29,407 nucleotides of DNA, from assembly GCA_044223975.1 (NCBI GenBank), contig JBGALI010000032.1:1-29407 (forward strand), written 5' to 3'. Both the position numbers and the translations under genes were made by a program. This DNA comes from CAZCPB01 sp044223975 (GTDB lineage Bacteria > Planctomycetota > Phycisphaerae > Phycisphaerales > UBA1924). A model generated the notes under the pieces. It did not search any database, was not told the DNA's origin, and saw only the letters and a program-made list of their open reading frames with translations. Below are positions 14,391-22,830 of the stretch, piece by piece (the first letter of the stretch is position 1; every line of letters starts with the position of its first letter).

Positions 14391-16913
14391 GTGACGCCCG
14401 TGGCGGCCCAGTCATCGTGCGCGCCGACTTCGCGGAGTTTCAGCCGCGCGGACATCGTCGCGCTCGGACAGGCGGGGAAACCGTGGGAGTTCCTGGCGAT
14501 CGCGGCCCGGGCGCTCGACCTGGCGCCGCAGGATGCGGGGATCCGGTTCCTGGTCGCAGCCAATCTGTCGCGACTGGGGCTGCCGACCCTGGCGCTGATG
14601 CAGCTCGACACGCTGCCGGCTGAGGTGCGGTCGGACCCGGCGGTGACGGCGCTTGAGCGGGATCTTCGCGCGGCTCCGAACGACCGGGTGTCGCCCGACT
14701 CGCTCCGCGCGATATTTGAAGCAAACTTCGCGGTGATCAGGGCGCGCGGGGTCGCGTGCGAGATTGACCCCGGGCCGTGGCTTCGAACGCTTGACTCGTG
14801 GGTGGTGTGCCGCGCCAGGGGCGGATCGGTCGTGCGGTGCCCCGGGCAGGGTGCCGCACTGTCGAGCTGGGTCGGGCTGACGGACGCGTGCGCTGCCGCG
14901 GCCAAGGCGGCGGCGGAGCTTCCGGCGGCCAAGGACGGGTTTGCTTCGCCGGTTGTGCTGGACGGGGCGGACCCGCCGTGGTCACTGCTGGAGTGCATCC
15001 GGACGCGCCCGGTGACGGCAAACGGGTATGAGCCGCCGATCATCGTCGTGGAGGAGGATGTCGGCTCGCTCCTGTGGTCGCTGGCCACAGCGGACCTTCG
15101 GGAGGCGCTGGGGCAGGAACGCCTGACGCTATTCGTCGGGCCGGGCGCGGTTGAGCGATTCGAGCGGTCGCTCATGGGGCGGCTGGAATCGCAGGTGAGC
15201 GGATTCTGCATCCCGGTGCGGGCCGGCGGCAACGCCGGGCTCCGGGCGGCGTTTCACCGCGCGTGCGAAGCGCAGCAGAGGCTGGCCACGACCCTGCAGG
15301 GGCGCACAAGCGAGCTGTACTCGGGGCGGGATGCGGAGTTCTGGCGACGGCGTTACGAGCGGGCGCTCGCGGGCGTGGAGGCCCTGCGCATCCTGATCCC
15401 GACCACGAGGTACTCGACCTTCGTGAAGCACGCGAGCCAGGACCTTGCGGACGCCGCACGGCGGGCGGGCCACCAGGCGCGGGTGATGCTGGAAGCGGAT
15501 GACTGCTCAAGGTTTTCTGCCGCGGCGTACCTGCGCGAGATCGTCGAGTTCGAGCCCGACCTGGTCGTGCTGGTGAACTACCCGCGGGCGACGATGCGGG
15601 ATGTGTTCCCGGCGAACCTGCCGTTTGTGTGCTGGCTGCAAGACCCGATGCCGCACCTCTTTGATGCCGGCGTCGGGGCGGCGCAGACGGGGCTGGATTT
15701 TCTCGCCGGGCACCTTTTCGCCGAGCTGTTCGGGAAGTTCGGGTACCCCACCGAGCGCGCGCTGCCGGCGCCCGTGGTGGCCAGCAGCTTGAAGTTCCAC
15801 ACGGGGCCGGTCGAGCCGCCGCTCCGCGAGCAGCACGCGTGCGAGATCGCGTTCGTGAGTCATCACGCGCAGACGCCCGAGGAACTGCTCGGCACGCTGC
15901 TGGCGCAGGCGGGGCCGGATGTTCGCGTGCGCGGGGCGCTCGAAGGGATTCTTCCGGCGGTGCGTGCGGCGGTGGACGAATCGTGCCGCGTGGCCCCGCA
16001 CCAGGCCCTGGCGCGCGAGGTCCGGTCGCACCTGCGCGCGGCGTTCGGCGAGGAGCCCGACGACCGCACGATGACGAGCGTGCTGCGGCACTACGCACTG
16101 CCGCTGGCCGAGCGGATGTTCCGGCACGAGACGGTGGCGTGGGCGTACGACCTGTGCGAGCGGCGCGGCTGGCGGCTCAACCTCTACGGGCGCGGCTGGG
16201 AGAAGCACGCTCGCTTCGGGGCGTGCGCCCGCGGGGAGCTCGAGCACGGCGACGACCTTCGCGCCGCGTACGCGTCGGCGCGGGTTCACCTGCACGTGTC
16301 GCTGGGCACGCTGGTTCACCAGCGCGTGCTGGAGTGTGCGCTCTCGGGCGGCCTGCCCCTGTGCCGCCTGCACCGCGATACCCTGGCCGGGTTCAAGGCC
16401 CGCGCGCAGTTGGCGTGCGCGGCGCTGGGCGAGCCGCATGCCGTCGACGATTCGCGCGGGCTGGTGGGGTGGCGCGTGGCCGACTGCCCCGAGGCAATGG
16501 CGATGACGGCCCAGTTGCAGCGCCTCGGCGACGCGGTGGGCGCGGGGTCGGGCCACGCGGGCGTGTCGGAAGAATTCTGCTGGGTCCGGAGCGAGCGGTT
16601 GGAGGTCATGCGGCGCCTTGGTCCGGCGATCGACGCGCGGCACGAGCCGATGTGGCTGCTGGGCGATCTGAGCGAGATGACATTCTGGAACGCGAGAACT
16701 CTTGAAGACCGTGTGACGCGGGCGATCGAGCGGCCGGCGTGGCGGGAGCGGGCTTCGGAGGGGATCCGCTCGCGTGTATCGGCGGAGCTGACGCACGACT
16801 CCTTCCTGAGTCGTCTGCTTGGTATCATCGGCGCGAGCCTTTCGAGTCCTTCGGGCCCGGCCTCTCCCGCGACGAACACGCCCCAGGGGGCGTTCACCCC
16901 GGTCGCTTCATGA
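14391..16913 (+). CDS. Large CgeB-like GT-B glycosyltransferase with novel N-terminal half
   Basis: An 840-residue protein. The C-terminal 500 residues resemble CgeB/YkvP-type glycosyltransferases: a first Rossmann-like part from about 325 (LRILIPTTRY, FEPDLVVLVNYPRATM, LPFVCWLQDPMPHLF), then NLYGRGWEKHARFG (597-610), a DLRAAYASARVHLHVS helix-strand, and HQRVLECALSGGLPL with E648 as likely donor-binding acid. Residues 18-95 look like TPR-type helices. Residues 150-300 contain IIVVEEDVGSLLW and RLTLFVGPGAVERF, which faintly recall the Maf/DUF115 protein-glycosylation family; this is speculative. The GTG at 14391 has no clear Shine-Dalgarno. The last four bases (ATGA) overlap the next gene, so the pair is translationally coupled. 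Confidence 0.7.
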   Translation: MTPVAAQSSCAPTSRSFSRADIVALGQAGKPWEFLAIAARALDLAPQDAGIRFLVAANLSRLGLPTLALMQLDTLPAEVRSDPAVTALERDLRAAPNDRVSPDSLRAIFEANFAVIRARGVACEIDPGPWLRTLDSWVVCRARGGSVVRCPGQGAALSSWVGLTDACAAAAKAAAELPAAKDGFASPVVLDGADPPWSLLECIRTRPVTANGYEPPIIVVEEDVGSLLWSLATADLREALGQERLTLFVGPGAVERFERSLMGRLESQVSGFCIPVRAGGNAGLRAAFHRACEAQQRLATTLQGRTSELYSGRDAEFWRRRYERALAGVEALRILIPTTRYSTFVKHASQDLADAARRAGHQARVMLEADDCSRFSAAAYLREIVEFEPDLVVLVNYPRATMRDVFPANLPFVCWLQDPMPHLFDAGVGAAQTGLDFLAGHLFAELFGKFGYPTERALPAPVVASSLKFHTGPVEPPLREQHACEIAFVSHHAQTPEELLGTLLAQAGPDVRVRGALEGILPAVRAAVDESCRVAPHQALAREVRSHLRAAFGEEPDDRTMTSVLRHYALPLAERMFRHETVAWAYDLCERRGWRLNLYGRGWEKHARFGACARGELEHGDDLRAAYASARVHLHVSLGTLVHQRVLECALSGGLPLCRLHRDTLAGFKARAQLACAALGEPHAVDDSRGLVGWRVADCPEAMAMTAQLQRLGDAVGAGSGHAGVSEEFCWVRSERLEVMRRLGPAIDARHEPMWLLGDLSEMTFWNARTLEDRVTRAIERPAWRERASEGIRSRVSAELTHDSFLSRLLGIIGASLSSPSGPASPATNTPQGAFTPVAS

Positions 16914-18772
16914 CGGCTCTGTCCGCCCAACCAGCCCTGCACCATGCTCCACGCGGCACGGCCGTGGTGACGGTGCATCGCGCGCAGGCGTTCAGCGGCG
17001 TGAGCGCCGCCGGGGCAAGATTGGCCCGGCTGGTAGCTCCGCACACGCCGTGGCGGCCGTTGGTGATCGGCGCCGATGTGACGCCCGAGGCGCTGGCGAC
17101 CACTCCCTTGGCCAACGCGCCCGGGCTCGAGTGCGTGACGTGGCCGTCGGGCACCGATCCGGTCCGCCAGGTGCTGATGGTGCGCGACCGGCTGCGGAAG
17201 CTGGGCGCCGCGGTGGTGGTGCCCAACGACTTGCCGCACGCGTTCATCGCGGCTGCTCTTGATGCGCACCGGGGCACGCGCTGCGCCGCGGTGCTGCACG
17301 GGAGCTACCCCGTCGCCGACGACCTGTACCGGCGATGCCTGCCGCTGGCGGACGCGTGGCGGGCGGTGAGCCCTGAGATTGCCGCGACGGCGCGGGGCTG
17401 GAGCGCCCCGGACACGGCTCCGGGCGTGATCACGATCGGGCTCGATGTTCCTGAAACTCCGCCGCCGCTGGCTCGCCCGCTCCCGCCTGCTCGCCCCCTG
17501 CGCATCCTGTTCGCAGGCTATCTCGACGCGATGAACAAGCGGGCGTCGGACCTGGCGGACCTGGCCGACGAACTGCACGGGCTTGGCGCCAGGTTCCTGC
17601 TGACGATCGCGGGCGATGGGCCTGCCCGGGCGTCTCTCGAACGCCACGCGGCGGCTCACATCGCCGACGGGCGCGTCGTGGTGCTGGGCCCGGTTCCGCA
17701 GCACTTCATGGGCTCGCTGTACGAGGCCCACGATGTGCTGGTGCTGGTGAGCCGCGCCGAGGGGTGGCCGCTGGTGGTGATGGAGGCGCTGGGCGCGGGG
17801 CGTCCGGCCGCGATCACCTCGGGGTGCGGCGGCGCGACGCGGGTGGTGCGGGACGGGGTGGACGGGATCGTCGTGCAGACCGGGGACATGCGGACGCTCG
17901 CCGCACGCCTGGCGGCGCTTTGCCAGTCTCCCCACGCGCTCGAGGAGATGAGCCGCGAAGCGCACGCGGCTGCGCGGAAGCATCTGGACCTTCGGGCGCT
18001 GGCACCGACGTACGACGCGTTCATCGCCGAGGCGCTCGCGCGCCGGCTCGATTCGGCGGCCAGCGACCCGGCCCGGCGTGCGGCGATTCTCGCCGAGCGG
18101 TGGTCGCACATCCTGGCGGCGCTCGAGCTGATCGGCCCGTGCGACCCGGCCGTGCTTGCCGCGGCGTGGCTGGCGGACATGCACGCGCCGCCGCTGGCGC
18201 TTCACCTTGATGCCCACGCGGTGGACCTGGCCGAGCGGTTTGCGCCGGTGGCGGACCGGATCGGCTGCGTGGTGTGCGCGGACGATCAGGATGCTCCGGC
18301 GCACTGGCTGGGGTGGGATGTTCTGCGCGCCAGTGAGCTGGAACCCGGGACGCTTGTGCTTTCTCGCGACGCTCGCGCTCTGGGCTTGTTCCCCGAGGGC
18401 ATCGGCACGATCGAGCTGAGCCTGCCAGACCTTCCCGGCCCGGGCGCGGAGCGATTGCTGTACGCGGCCGAGCGGCTCCGCGCCAAGGGGTGCACGCGCT
18501 TGGCGCTCTACGGAGCGGGGCGGCACACCAGGCGCCTGGTGCGTGCGCTGGAGAAGGTCCCCGAGATCATCGCCATCATCGACGACCGCGCGGGAACTGA
18601 GGGCGGGCCGGCGGCTCGCCTGTGGGGGCTTCCGGTGGTATCTCCACAGGACGGCTTGGCGCTGGGGCTCGATGCCGTCATCATTTCGAGCGACGAGCAC
18701 GAGACCGCGATGCTCGGGGGCGCGGCACGTTGGGCCGGGGCGGTTCCTGTTATCCCGCTGTATCAACCGTGA
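16910..18772 (+). CDS. GT4 glycosyltransferase with C-terminal Rossmann-like domain
   Basis: A 620-residue protein starting at the ATG inside the ATGA overlap with the previous stop. Residues 15-375 form a GT-B retaining glycosyltransferase with PLRILFAGYLDAMNKRA, LLTIAGDGPAR, DVLVLVSRAEGWPLVVMEAL and the EX7E pair E284/E292, which binds the donor sugar nucleotide. A helical and Rossmann-like linker of about 150 residues follows. The last 98 residues (about 523-620) are a separate domain: LYGAGRHTRRLV (533-544), IIAIIDDRAG, LWGLPVVSP, DAVIISSDEHE, ending in PLYQP. The same domain ends two other glycosyltransferases here. It resembles the PglD N-terminal or NAD-binding-like folds but is not identified. 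The stop overlaps the convergent GT2 gene by 23 bases. Confidence 0.83.
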   Translation: MTALSAQPALHHAPRGTAVVTVHRAQAFSGVSAAGARLARLVAPHTPWRPLVIGADVTPEALATTPLANAPGLECVTWPSGTDPVRQVLMVRDRLRKLGAAVVVPNDLPHAFIAAALDAHRGTRCAAVLHGSYPVADDLYRRCLPLADAWRAVSPEIAATARGWSAPDTAPGVITIGLDVPETPPPLARPLPPARPLRILFAGYLDAMNKRASDLADLADELHGLGARFLLTIAGDGPARASLERHAAAHIADGRVVVLGPVPQHFMGSLYEAHDVLVLVSRAEGWPLVVMEALGAGRPAAITSGCGGATRVVRDGVDGIVVQTGDMRTLAARLAALCQSPHALEEMSREAHAAARKHLDLRALAPTYDAFIAEALARRLDSAASDPARRAAILAERWSHILAALELIGPCDPAVLAAAWLADMHAPPLALHLDAHAVDLAERFAPVADRIGCVVCADDQDAPAHWLGWDVLRASELEPGTLVLSRDARALGLFPEGIGTIELSLPDLPGPGAERLLYAAERLRAKGCTRLALYGAGRHTRRLVRALEKVPEIIAIIDDRAGTEGGPAARLWGLPVVSPQDGLALGLDAVIISSDEHETAMLGGAARWAGAVPVIPLYQP

Positions 18773-20024
18773 TCGGCTCGCCGTTGCCGTAGAGCCGCCA
18801 CACCACCACGCCGCGCGAGCGCGCCGCGGCCGAGGTTTCCCAGATCCGGTCTTCGTGGGCATCGCTGGCGATGAGGGCGTGGTCGCCGGCGACGAGTTCG
18901 TTCGGGGTGTCGATCTTCATCCCGAACCGCTCTTCACCGGCGAGGGCGTCATCGACGACGCCTTCGACGGTAACGCCCAGGTCCTCGGCGTGGCGGAGCA
19001 CCCACTCGGCATGGGCCCCGGCGCCCCACAGCCACACCTCGTGCACGCCCTGGTCGCGCAGGCGCTGGCCGATTTCCCGCAACCGCGCGCGGCGCCCGGC
19101 TTCGCTGGCGCGCCGCGACATCGTCGGCAGCCGATCGTGGGCCCAGAGATAGGCCGTCATGGCCTCGCGGCTGGGGCCGTGCTCGGTAAGGAACGACTCG
19201 ATCCGGGCAAGGCCATCCTCTGCGCCGGTGCTGGTCGTCATCGCTTGGGCCATCAGCCCGGCGAGCGTATGACGCGACGTGGGATGGATGGGGTCGAGGC
19301 TGGACCACTCGCGGAGCATGACGCCCGCCGCCGCGGCTGCCTGGGCCGTTCCCGCGCTGTACGAGCCCGAGGCATCGCGCACGCAGTGCGTGTAGAGCAG
19401 GTCGGTGACGCACCCGATCGGCGCGGTGCGGGAGAGCCGCAGCCAGAGGTCATAGTCCTGGCCGCGTTCGAGGCGTTCGTCGTACCCGCCCGCGGCACGG
19501 ACGGCGCTGCGCCGCAGCATCATGGAGCCGTGGGCGAGGGGGTTCTCGATAAGGAGCCGCCAGCGCATCTCACGTGGCTCGAGGGGAGGGCGGACGACCG
19601 AGAGACGACCGCCGCGGGCGTCGACCCGCTCCCACGCCGAACCCACCGCGCCGGCGTCGGGGTGCGCGGCCATCCACGCGCTCTGCACTTCGAGCCGACG
19701 CGGCGCGCAGCGGTCGTCGGAATCCATGCGCGCCACCAGATCGTGGCGGGCTTCTCGAACGGCCAGGTTCAGCGCCGCGGCAAGGCTCGCCTTCTCCAGC
19801 GTCAGCAGGCGCACGCGCGGGTCCGTCTTAGCGGCCTGCTCAGCGGTCGCGCGCGTGCTCGCGTCCGAGCCGTTCAGGACGAGCAGGATCTCGAGGTCCC
19901 GGAGCGACTGGGCGGTGATGTCGCCGATCGCTGAAGCGAGCGTGCCGGCATCCCGGTGAACGGGGAGGGCCACGGTCACGCCACCGTCCCGCACTGACGC
20001 GTCGGTGCTCACGCAGTCTTGCAT
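18750..20024 (-). CDS. GT2 glycosyltransferase with the shared C-terminal Rossmann-like domain
   Basis: A protein of about 424 residues. The N-terminal GT-A domain has VTVALPVHRDAGTLASAI, LEILLVLNGS, the metal-binding ARMDSDDR (D101-x-D103-D104), and ERGQDYDLWLRLS as the acceptor-side motif. The final 100 residues repeat the domain found on two GT4 enzymes of this cluster: LWGAGAHAEWVLRH (332-345), EGVVDDALAG, FGMKIDTP, HALIASDAHEDRIW and a final RLYGNG. The ATG at 20024 is chosen, although no good Shine-Dalgarno is seen; GTG codons at 20012 and 19994 are alternatives. An ATG at 20093 would overlap the start of the divergent methyltransferase gene. It converges on the preceding GT4 gene with a 23-base tail overlap. 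Confidence 0.8.
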   Translation of the reverse strand: MQDCVSTDASVRDGGVTVALPVHRDAGTLASAIGDITAQSLRDLEILLVLNGSDASTRATAEQAAKTDPRVRLLTLEKASLAAALNLAVREARHDLVARMDSDDRCAPRRLEVQSAWMAAHPDAGAVGSAWERVDARGGRLSVVRPPLEPREMRWRLLIENPLAHGSMMLRRSAVRAAGGYDERLERGQDYDLWLRLSRTAPIGCVTDLLYTHCVRDASGSYSAGTAQAAAAAGVMLREWSSLDPIHPTSRHTLAGLMAQAMTTSTGAEDGLARIESFLTEHGPSREAMTAYLWAHDRLPTMSRRASEAGRRARLREIGQRLRDQGVHEVWLWGAGAHAEWVLRHAEDLGVTVEGVVDDALAGEERFGMKIDTPNELVAGDHALIASDAHEDRIWETSAAARSRGVVVWRLYGNGEPITVDTAG

Positions 20025-20091
20025 CGGCAGTCGGGGGGGCCGGACGCGCGAAATCTGCGGGAGGGGTTGATGGCGGGCCGATGGGTGCGGC

Positions 20092-20739
20092 ATGACCGCC
20101 GTCACCGCCGAGCCGCGCCGCTACCAGACCGACCTGAACTACACCGACCGGGCGTCCAAGGCGCCGTACATCGCCTCGAAGTACGCCCCGATCCTGGGGG
20201 GGTCGGTGCTGGACGTCGGGTGCGACCGCCAGCTTCTCAAGCAGCACCTGTCCCCCACCGCCCAGTACGTGGGTGTGGATGTGTGCGCCGGTGCCGACCT
20301 TGTGATCAACCTCGACCGCGAGGAGTTGCCTTTTCCGCCGGCGTCGTTCGACACGGTCGTTGCCGCGGACGTGCTCGAGCACCTGGACCGGCTGCACCAT
20401 GTTTTTGACCGGCTGTGCGCGATCGCCCGCGGCCACCTGGTGGTGGCGTTGCCGAACCCCCTGCGAAATCTGATGCTCGAACTGGCGCGAGGGGCCAAGG
20501 GACCTCTGAAGTTCTACGGACTCCCGGTCGATGAGCCGCCGGACCGCCATCGGTGGTTCTTTGGATTCGAGGAAGCAGCGCACTTCCTGCGGGTTCGCGG
20601 GGAGCGGAACGGCATGCGCGTCGAGCAGATCGACGCTACCGAGCGTGGCTGCCCGCCGCTGCGCGACGGTTCGGGCAAGAACGTGATCGACTTCCCCAAC
20701 GCCCAGCTCGGGACGCTTTGGTGCGTGCTGGCGCGGTAG
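20092..20739 (+). CDS. SAM-dependent methyltransferase (class I, type 11-like)
   Basis: A 215-residue cytoplasmic protein with a class I methyltransferase fold. Motif I is VLDVGCD (39-45), followed by YVGVDVCAGADLV, where D of VGVD should contact the SAM ribose. FDTVVAADVLEHLDRLH is the motif IV/post-IV region, and HLVVALPNP the next strand. The C-terminal part (FGFEEAAHFLRVRG) resembles methyltransferases in glycan gene clusters, but the acceptor is unknown. It may methylate a sugar of the surface glycan. The start is the ATG at 20092; a GGGAGGGG sits 25 bases upstream, too far for an ideal Shine-Dalgarno, so the start is less certain. The gene diverges from the GT2 gene with about 67 bases between. 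Confidence 0.83.
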   Translation: MTAVTAEPRRYQTDLNYTDRASKAPYIASKYAPILGGSVLDVGCDRQLLKQHLSPTAQYVGVDVCAGADLVINLDREELPFPPASFDTVVAADVLEHLDRLHHVFDRLCAIARGHLVVALPNPLRNLMLELARGAKGPLKFYGLPVDEPPDRHRWFFGFEEAAHFLRVRGERNGMRVEQIDATERGCPPLRDGSGKNVIDFPNAQLGTLWCVLAR

Positions 20740-20782
20740 GCGTGTGTTCGGATTGCGGGCCCAAACACGAGCGGGCGTGGCC

Positions 20783-20828
20783 GTCCGATCGGACTTCTGT
20801 TAGGACAATCGTCCCTATCGCCGATAAT
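20783..20828 (+). promoter_or_regulatory. Three clustered dyads and a -10-like box before a GT4 gene
   Basis: GTCCGATCGGAC (20783-20794) is a perfect 12-base palindrome. GGAC-AATC-GTCC (20803-20814) and TATCG-C-CGATA (20816-20826) follow at once. GATAAT at 20823-20828 is one base from the -10 consensus. The cluster lies in the 159-base gap before the ATG at 20899 and looks like an operator/promoter region. Confidence 0.5.
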
Positions 20829-20898
20829 CCTCGACGCGCACCGTCCGGGGCGCGCTTCGAAGGACCCTGCCGCCTGCGCTGTTCCCGCGAGCGCCGTG

Positions 20899-22284
20899 AT
20901 GACCGAACGTATCGCCGACGCCCTGGTGCTCGCGTTCACTCCCGGGATGTCGCTGCGCGAGTGGGAGTCGCTGGGGCTGCTGGTGCGGGAGTGGGCGTTG
21001 TACGAGCGGCTCCAGCCGTACTACGGCCGGATCCTGCTGGTGACCTACGGCAATGATGATGACCTGCCCGTCCTTTCCCGCCTGGGGGGAGGGGTGGATC
21101 TGGTGTGCAACTCGGAGCGGCTGGAGAGCGCCCGCTACCTGGCTTCGATCCCGGGGCGCGTGTCGGAGGTCCTGTCGTCGTGCGCGAGTGTGCTGGTCAA
21201 GACCAACCAGCTTCCGGCCGGACCGACCGCGGTGCGCATCGCAGCGGCGCTCCGCCATCAGCGTCCTGCCGGGTCGGTTTCGATCGTGGCACGCGGCGGG
21301 TACCTTGCGTCCCGCTTTGTCGCCTACGAAAAGGGCCCTGCATCGCCCGAGGCTCGGCGCGCCGGCGAAGAGGAGATGTCACTCTGCCGCGCGGCGGACG
21401 TGGTGATCGGGACCACGCCGAAGATGCTCGACGACCTGGCGTGGCGCTGGAGCCTCGAATCCGAGGCCCTGCACCTGGTTCCCAACTACGTGCTGACCGA
21501 CCATCCGCCCACACCGGGCGAAGAGCGTGACCCGGGGCTTGTGCTGTATTGCGGGCAGCTCACGGCCCGCAAGCGCGTGGACATCATCATCGAAGCGATC
21601 GCGGCGCTGCCCGATCCTATGCGCCACGCGGTCACGCTGCGGGTGTTCGGGCAAGGACCCGAAGAGGCGCGCCTGAAGTCCCTGGCCGCGGACCGCATGA
21701 TCCGCTGCGAGTTCCGGGGCCGCATCCCCCACCGTGAGCTGCTCGAGCAGATGTCCCGCTGCACGATCTACGCGCAGGCCTCTGAGCTGGAAGGTCATCC
21801 CAAGACGGTGCTCGAGGCGATGAGCACGGGCGCCACGGTGTTGGTGGCCGACTCGCCGGGGCTGGGCGGTGTCGTGCAGAACGGCGCCACGGGCCTGCGC
21901 GTGCCCGGGAACGTCGAGTGCTTTTCGCAATCGCTGGCCGCGCTGCTGTCGGACCCGGAGTGGCGGGCCCTCCTGGGCTCAGCCGCGGCACGGAGCGCCC
22001 GCGCCGCGTTCGGGATTGACCATGTGGCGTCGCTCGAATTGAACGCGCACCGCGAGGCCGCCCGGCGCGCCGCGCGCGCGGGCGACGCGAACAGGCAGGT
22101 CACGCACCCGGCCGAGGTGCGGTGGGAGCCCGACCTGCTCAACGCCACCCCCACCGTCGCCGCCGACCGCTGGATGCACAGCCTTGAGGCCTTTGCCCGG
22201 CGGCTGAGCGACAGCGGGCGCGCCGAACTGATTTCACGGCTTGAGGCGTCCCTCCGCGGGCGCGGCTCCCAGTCCGCGGCCTAG
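20899..22284 (+). CDS. GT4 glycosyltransferase
   Basis: A 461-residue GT-B glycosyltransferase. The N-terminal acceptor half runs from MTERIADALVLAF and includes SVSIVARGGYLASRF and DVVIGTTPKMLDDL. The donor half has VLYCGQLTARKRVDIIIEAI, LRVFGQGPEEARLKSL, and EGHPKTVLEAMSTGATV with the EX7E acids E298 and E306. The last 90 residues are a helical tail rich in Ala and Arg with no recognised domain; unlike the other GT4 enzymes here it lacks the Rossmann-like C-terminal module. ATG at 20899 is directly preceded by GTG at 20896, and either could be used. The gene likely starts the transcript that runs through the KdsC-type phosphatase 45 bases downstream and the two genes after it. Confidence 0.87.
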   Translation: MTERIADALVLAFTPGMSLREWESLGLLVREWALYERLQPYYGRILLVTYGNDDDLPVLSRLGGGVDLVCNSERLESARYLASIPGRVSEVLSSCASVLVKTNQLPAGPTAVRIAAALRHQRPAGSVSIVARGGYLASRFVAYEKGPASPEARRAGEEEMSLCRAADVVIGTTPKMLDDLAWRWSLESEALHLVPNYVLTDHPPTPGEERDPGLVLYCGQLTARKRVDIIIEAIAALPDPMRHAVTLRVFGQGPEEARLKSLAADRMIRCEFRGRIPHRELLEQMSRCTIYAQASELEGHPKTVLEAMSTGATVLVADSPGLGGVVQNGATGLRVPGNVECFSQSLAALLSDPEWRALLGSAAARSARAAFGIDHVASLELNAHREAARRAARAGDANRQVTHPAEVRWEPDLLNATPTVAADRWMHSLEAFARRLSDSGRAELISRLEASLRGRGSQSAA

Positions 22285-22329
22285 CGCGGCGGCCCCCGCG
22301 GCAGACACTCTCAAGCTTCGGAGGATCCG

Positions 22330-22830
22330 ATGCACGGCGCGCCCGCACTCCTGACCTCCATCAAGTTCCTCGTGCTGGACTTTGACGGGGTGATGACCGA
22401 CAACCGCGTGTTGGTTCTCCAGGACGGCACCGAGGGCGTCTTCTGCAACCGCTCCGACGGGCTGGGCATCGAGATGCTGCGCAAGGCGGCGTTCCCGGTG
22501 ATGGTGCTGTCGAAGGAGCAGAACCCGGTCGTCGCGGCTCGCTGCCGGAAGCTCAACCTCGAGTGCGTGCAGGGGTGCGACGACAAACTCTCCGAGCTGA
22601 AGCGCCAGGCCACGGCCCGCGGCCTGGCGCCGCGCGAGATCGCGTACGTCGGGAACGATGTGAACGACGTCGAGTGCATGCGGTGGGTGGGGGCACCGAT
22701 CGCGGTTGCCGACGCGTACCCGGAGGCGCTCGCCGCGGCACGCCTCGTCACGTCGAAGGCCGGCGGGCTGGGGGCGGTGCGAGAGATCGCCGAGCTGATC
22801 CTCCGCTCGCGCGGGGGCAAGGCCTCATGA
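22330..22830 (+). CDS. KdsC/NeuA-type HAD sugar phosphatase
   Basis: A 166-residue HAD phosphatase without a cap domain, the size of KdsC (Kdo-8-phosphate phosphatase), which acts as a tetramer. The nucleophile motif is LDFDGVMTDNR (D17 and D19). CNRSDGLGIEML and VGNDVNDVECM (107-117) supply the last catalytic acids. VTSKAGGLGAVREIAELIL is the family's C-terminal signature. LSKEQNPVVAARCRKL (60-75) resembles the phosphatase domain fused to acylneuraminate cytidylyltransferases more than E. coli KdsC, so the substrate may be a nonulosonate 9-phosphate or Kdo-like acid. No cognate synthase or CMP-transferase is in the window. GGAGG precedes the ATG by six bases. The stop overlaps the next start as ATGA. 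Confidence 0.85.
   Translation: MHGAPALLTSIKFLVLDFDGVMTDNRVLVLQDGTEGVFCNRSDGLGIEMLRKAAFPVMVLSKEQNPVVAARCRKLNLECVQGCDDKLSELKRQATARGLAPREIAYVGNDVNDVECMRWVGAPIAVADAYPEALAAARLVTSKAGGLGAVREIAELILRSRGGKAS

Noticed and set aside
16316..18862. An 848-codon minus-strand open frame opposite the CgeB-like and GT4 genes
   Set aside because: Arg/Pro/His-rich composition typical of an antisense shadow, and the plus-strand genes have clear glycosyltransferase motifs and a coupled start.
20019..20408. A 129-codon frame overlapping the methyltransferase start, with an ATG well spaced from GGGAGGGG
   Set aside because: The product is Arg/Pro-rich and ends inside the methyltransferase gene, whose own frame has clear SAM-binding motifs.
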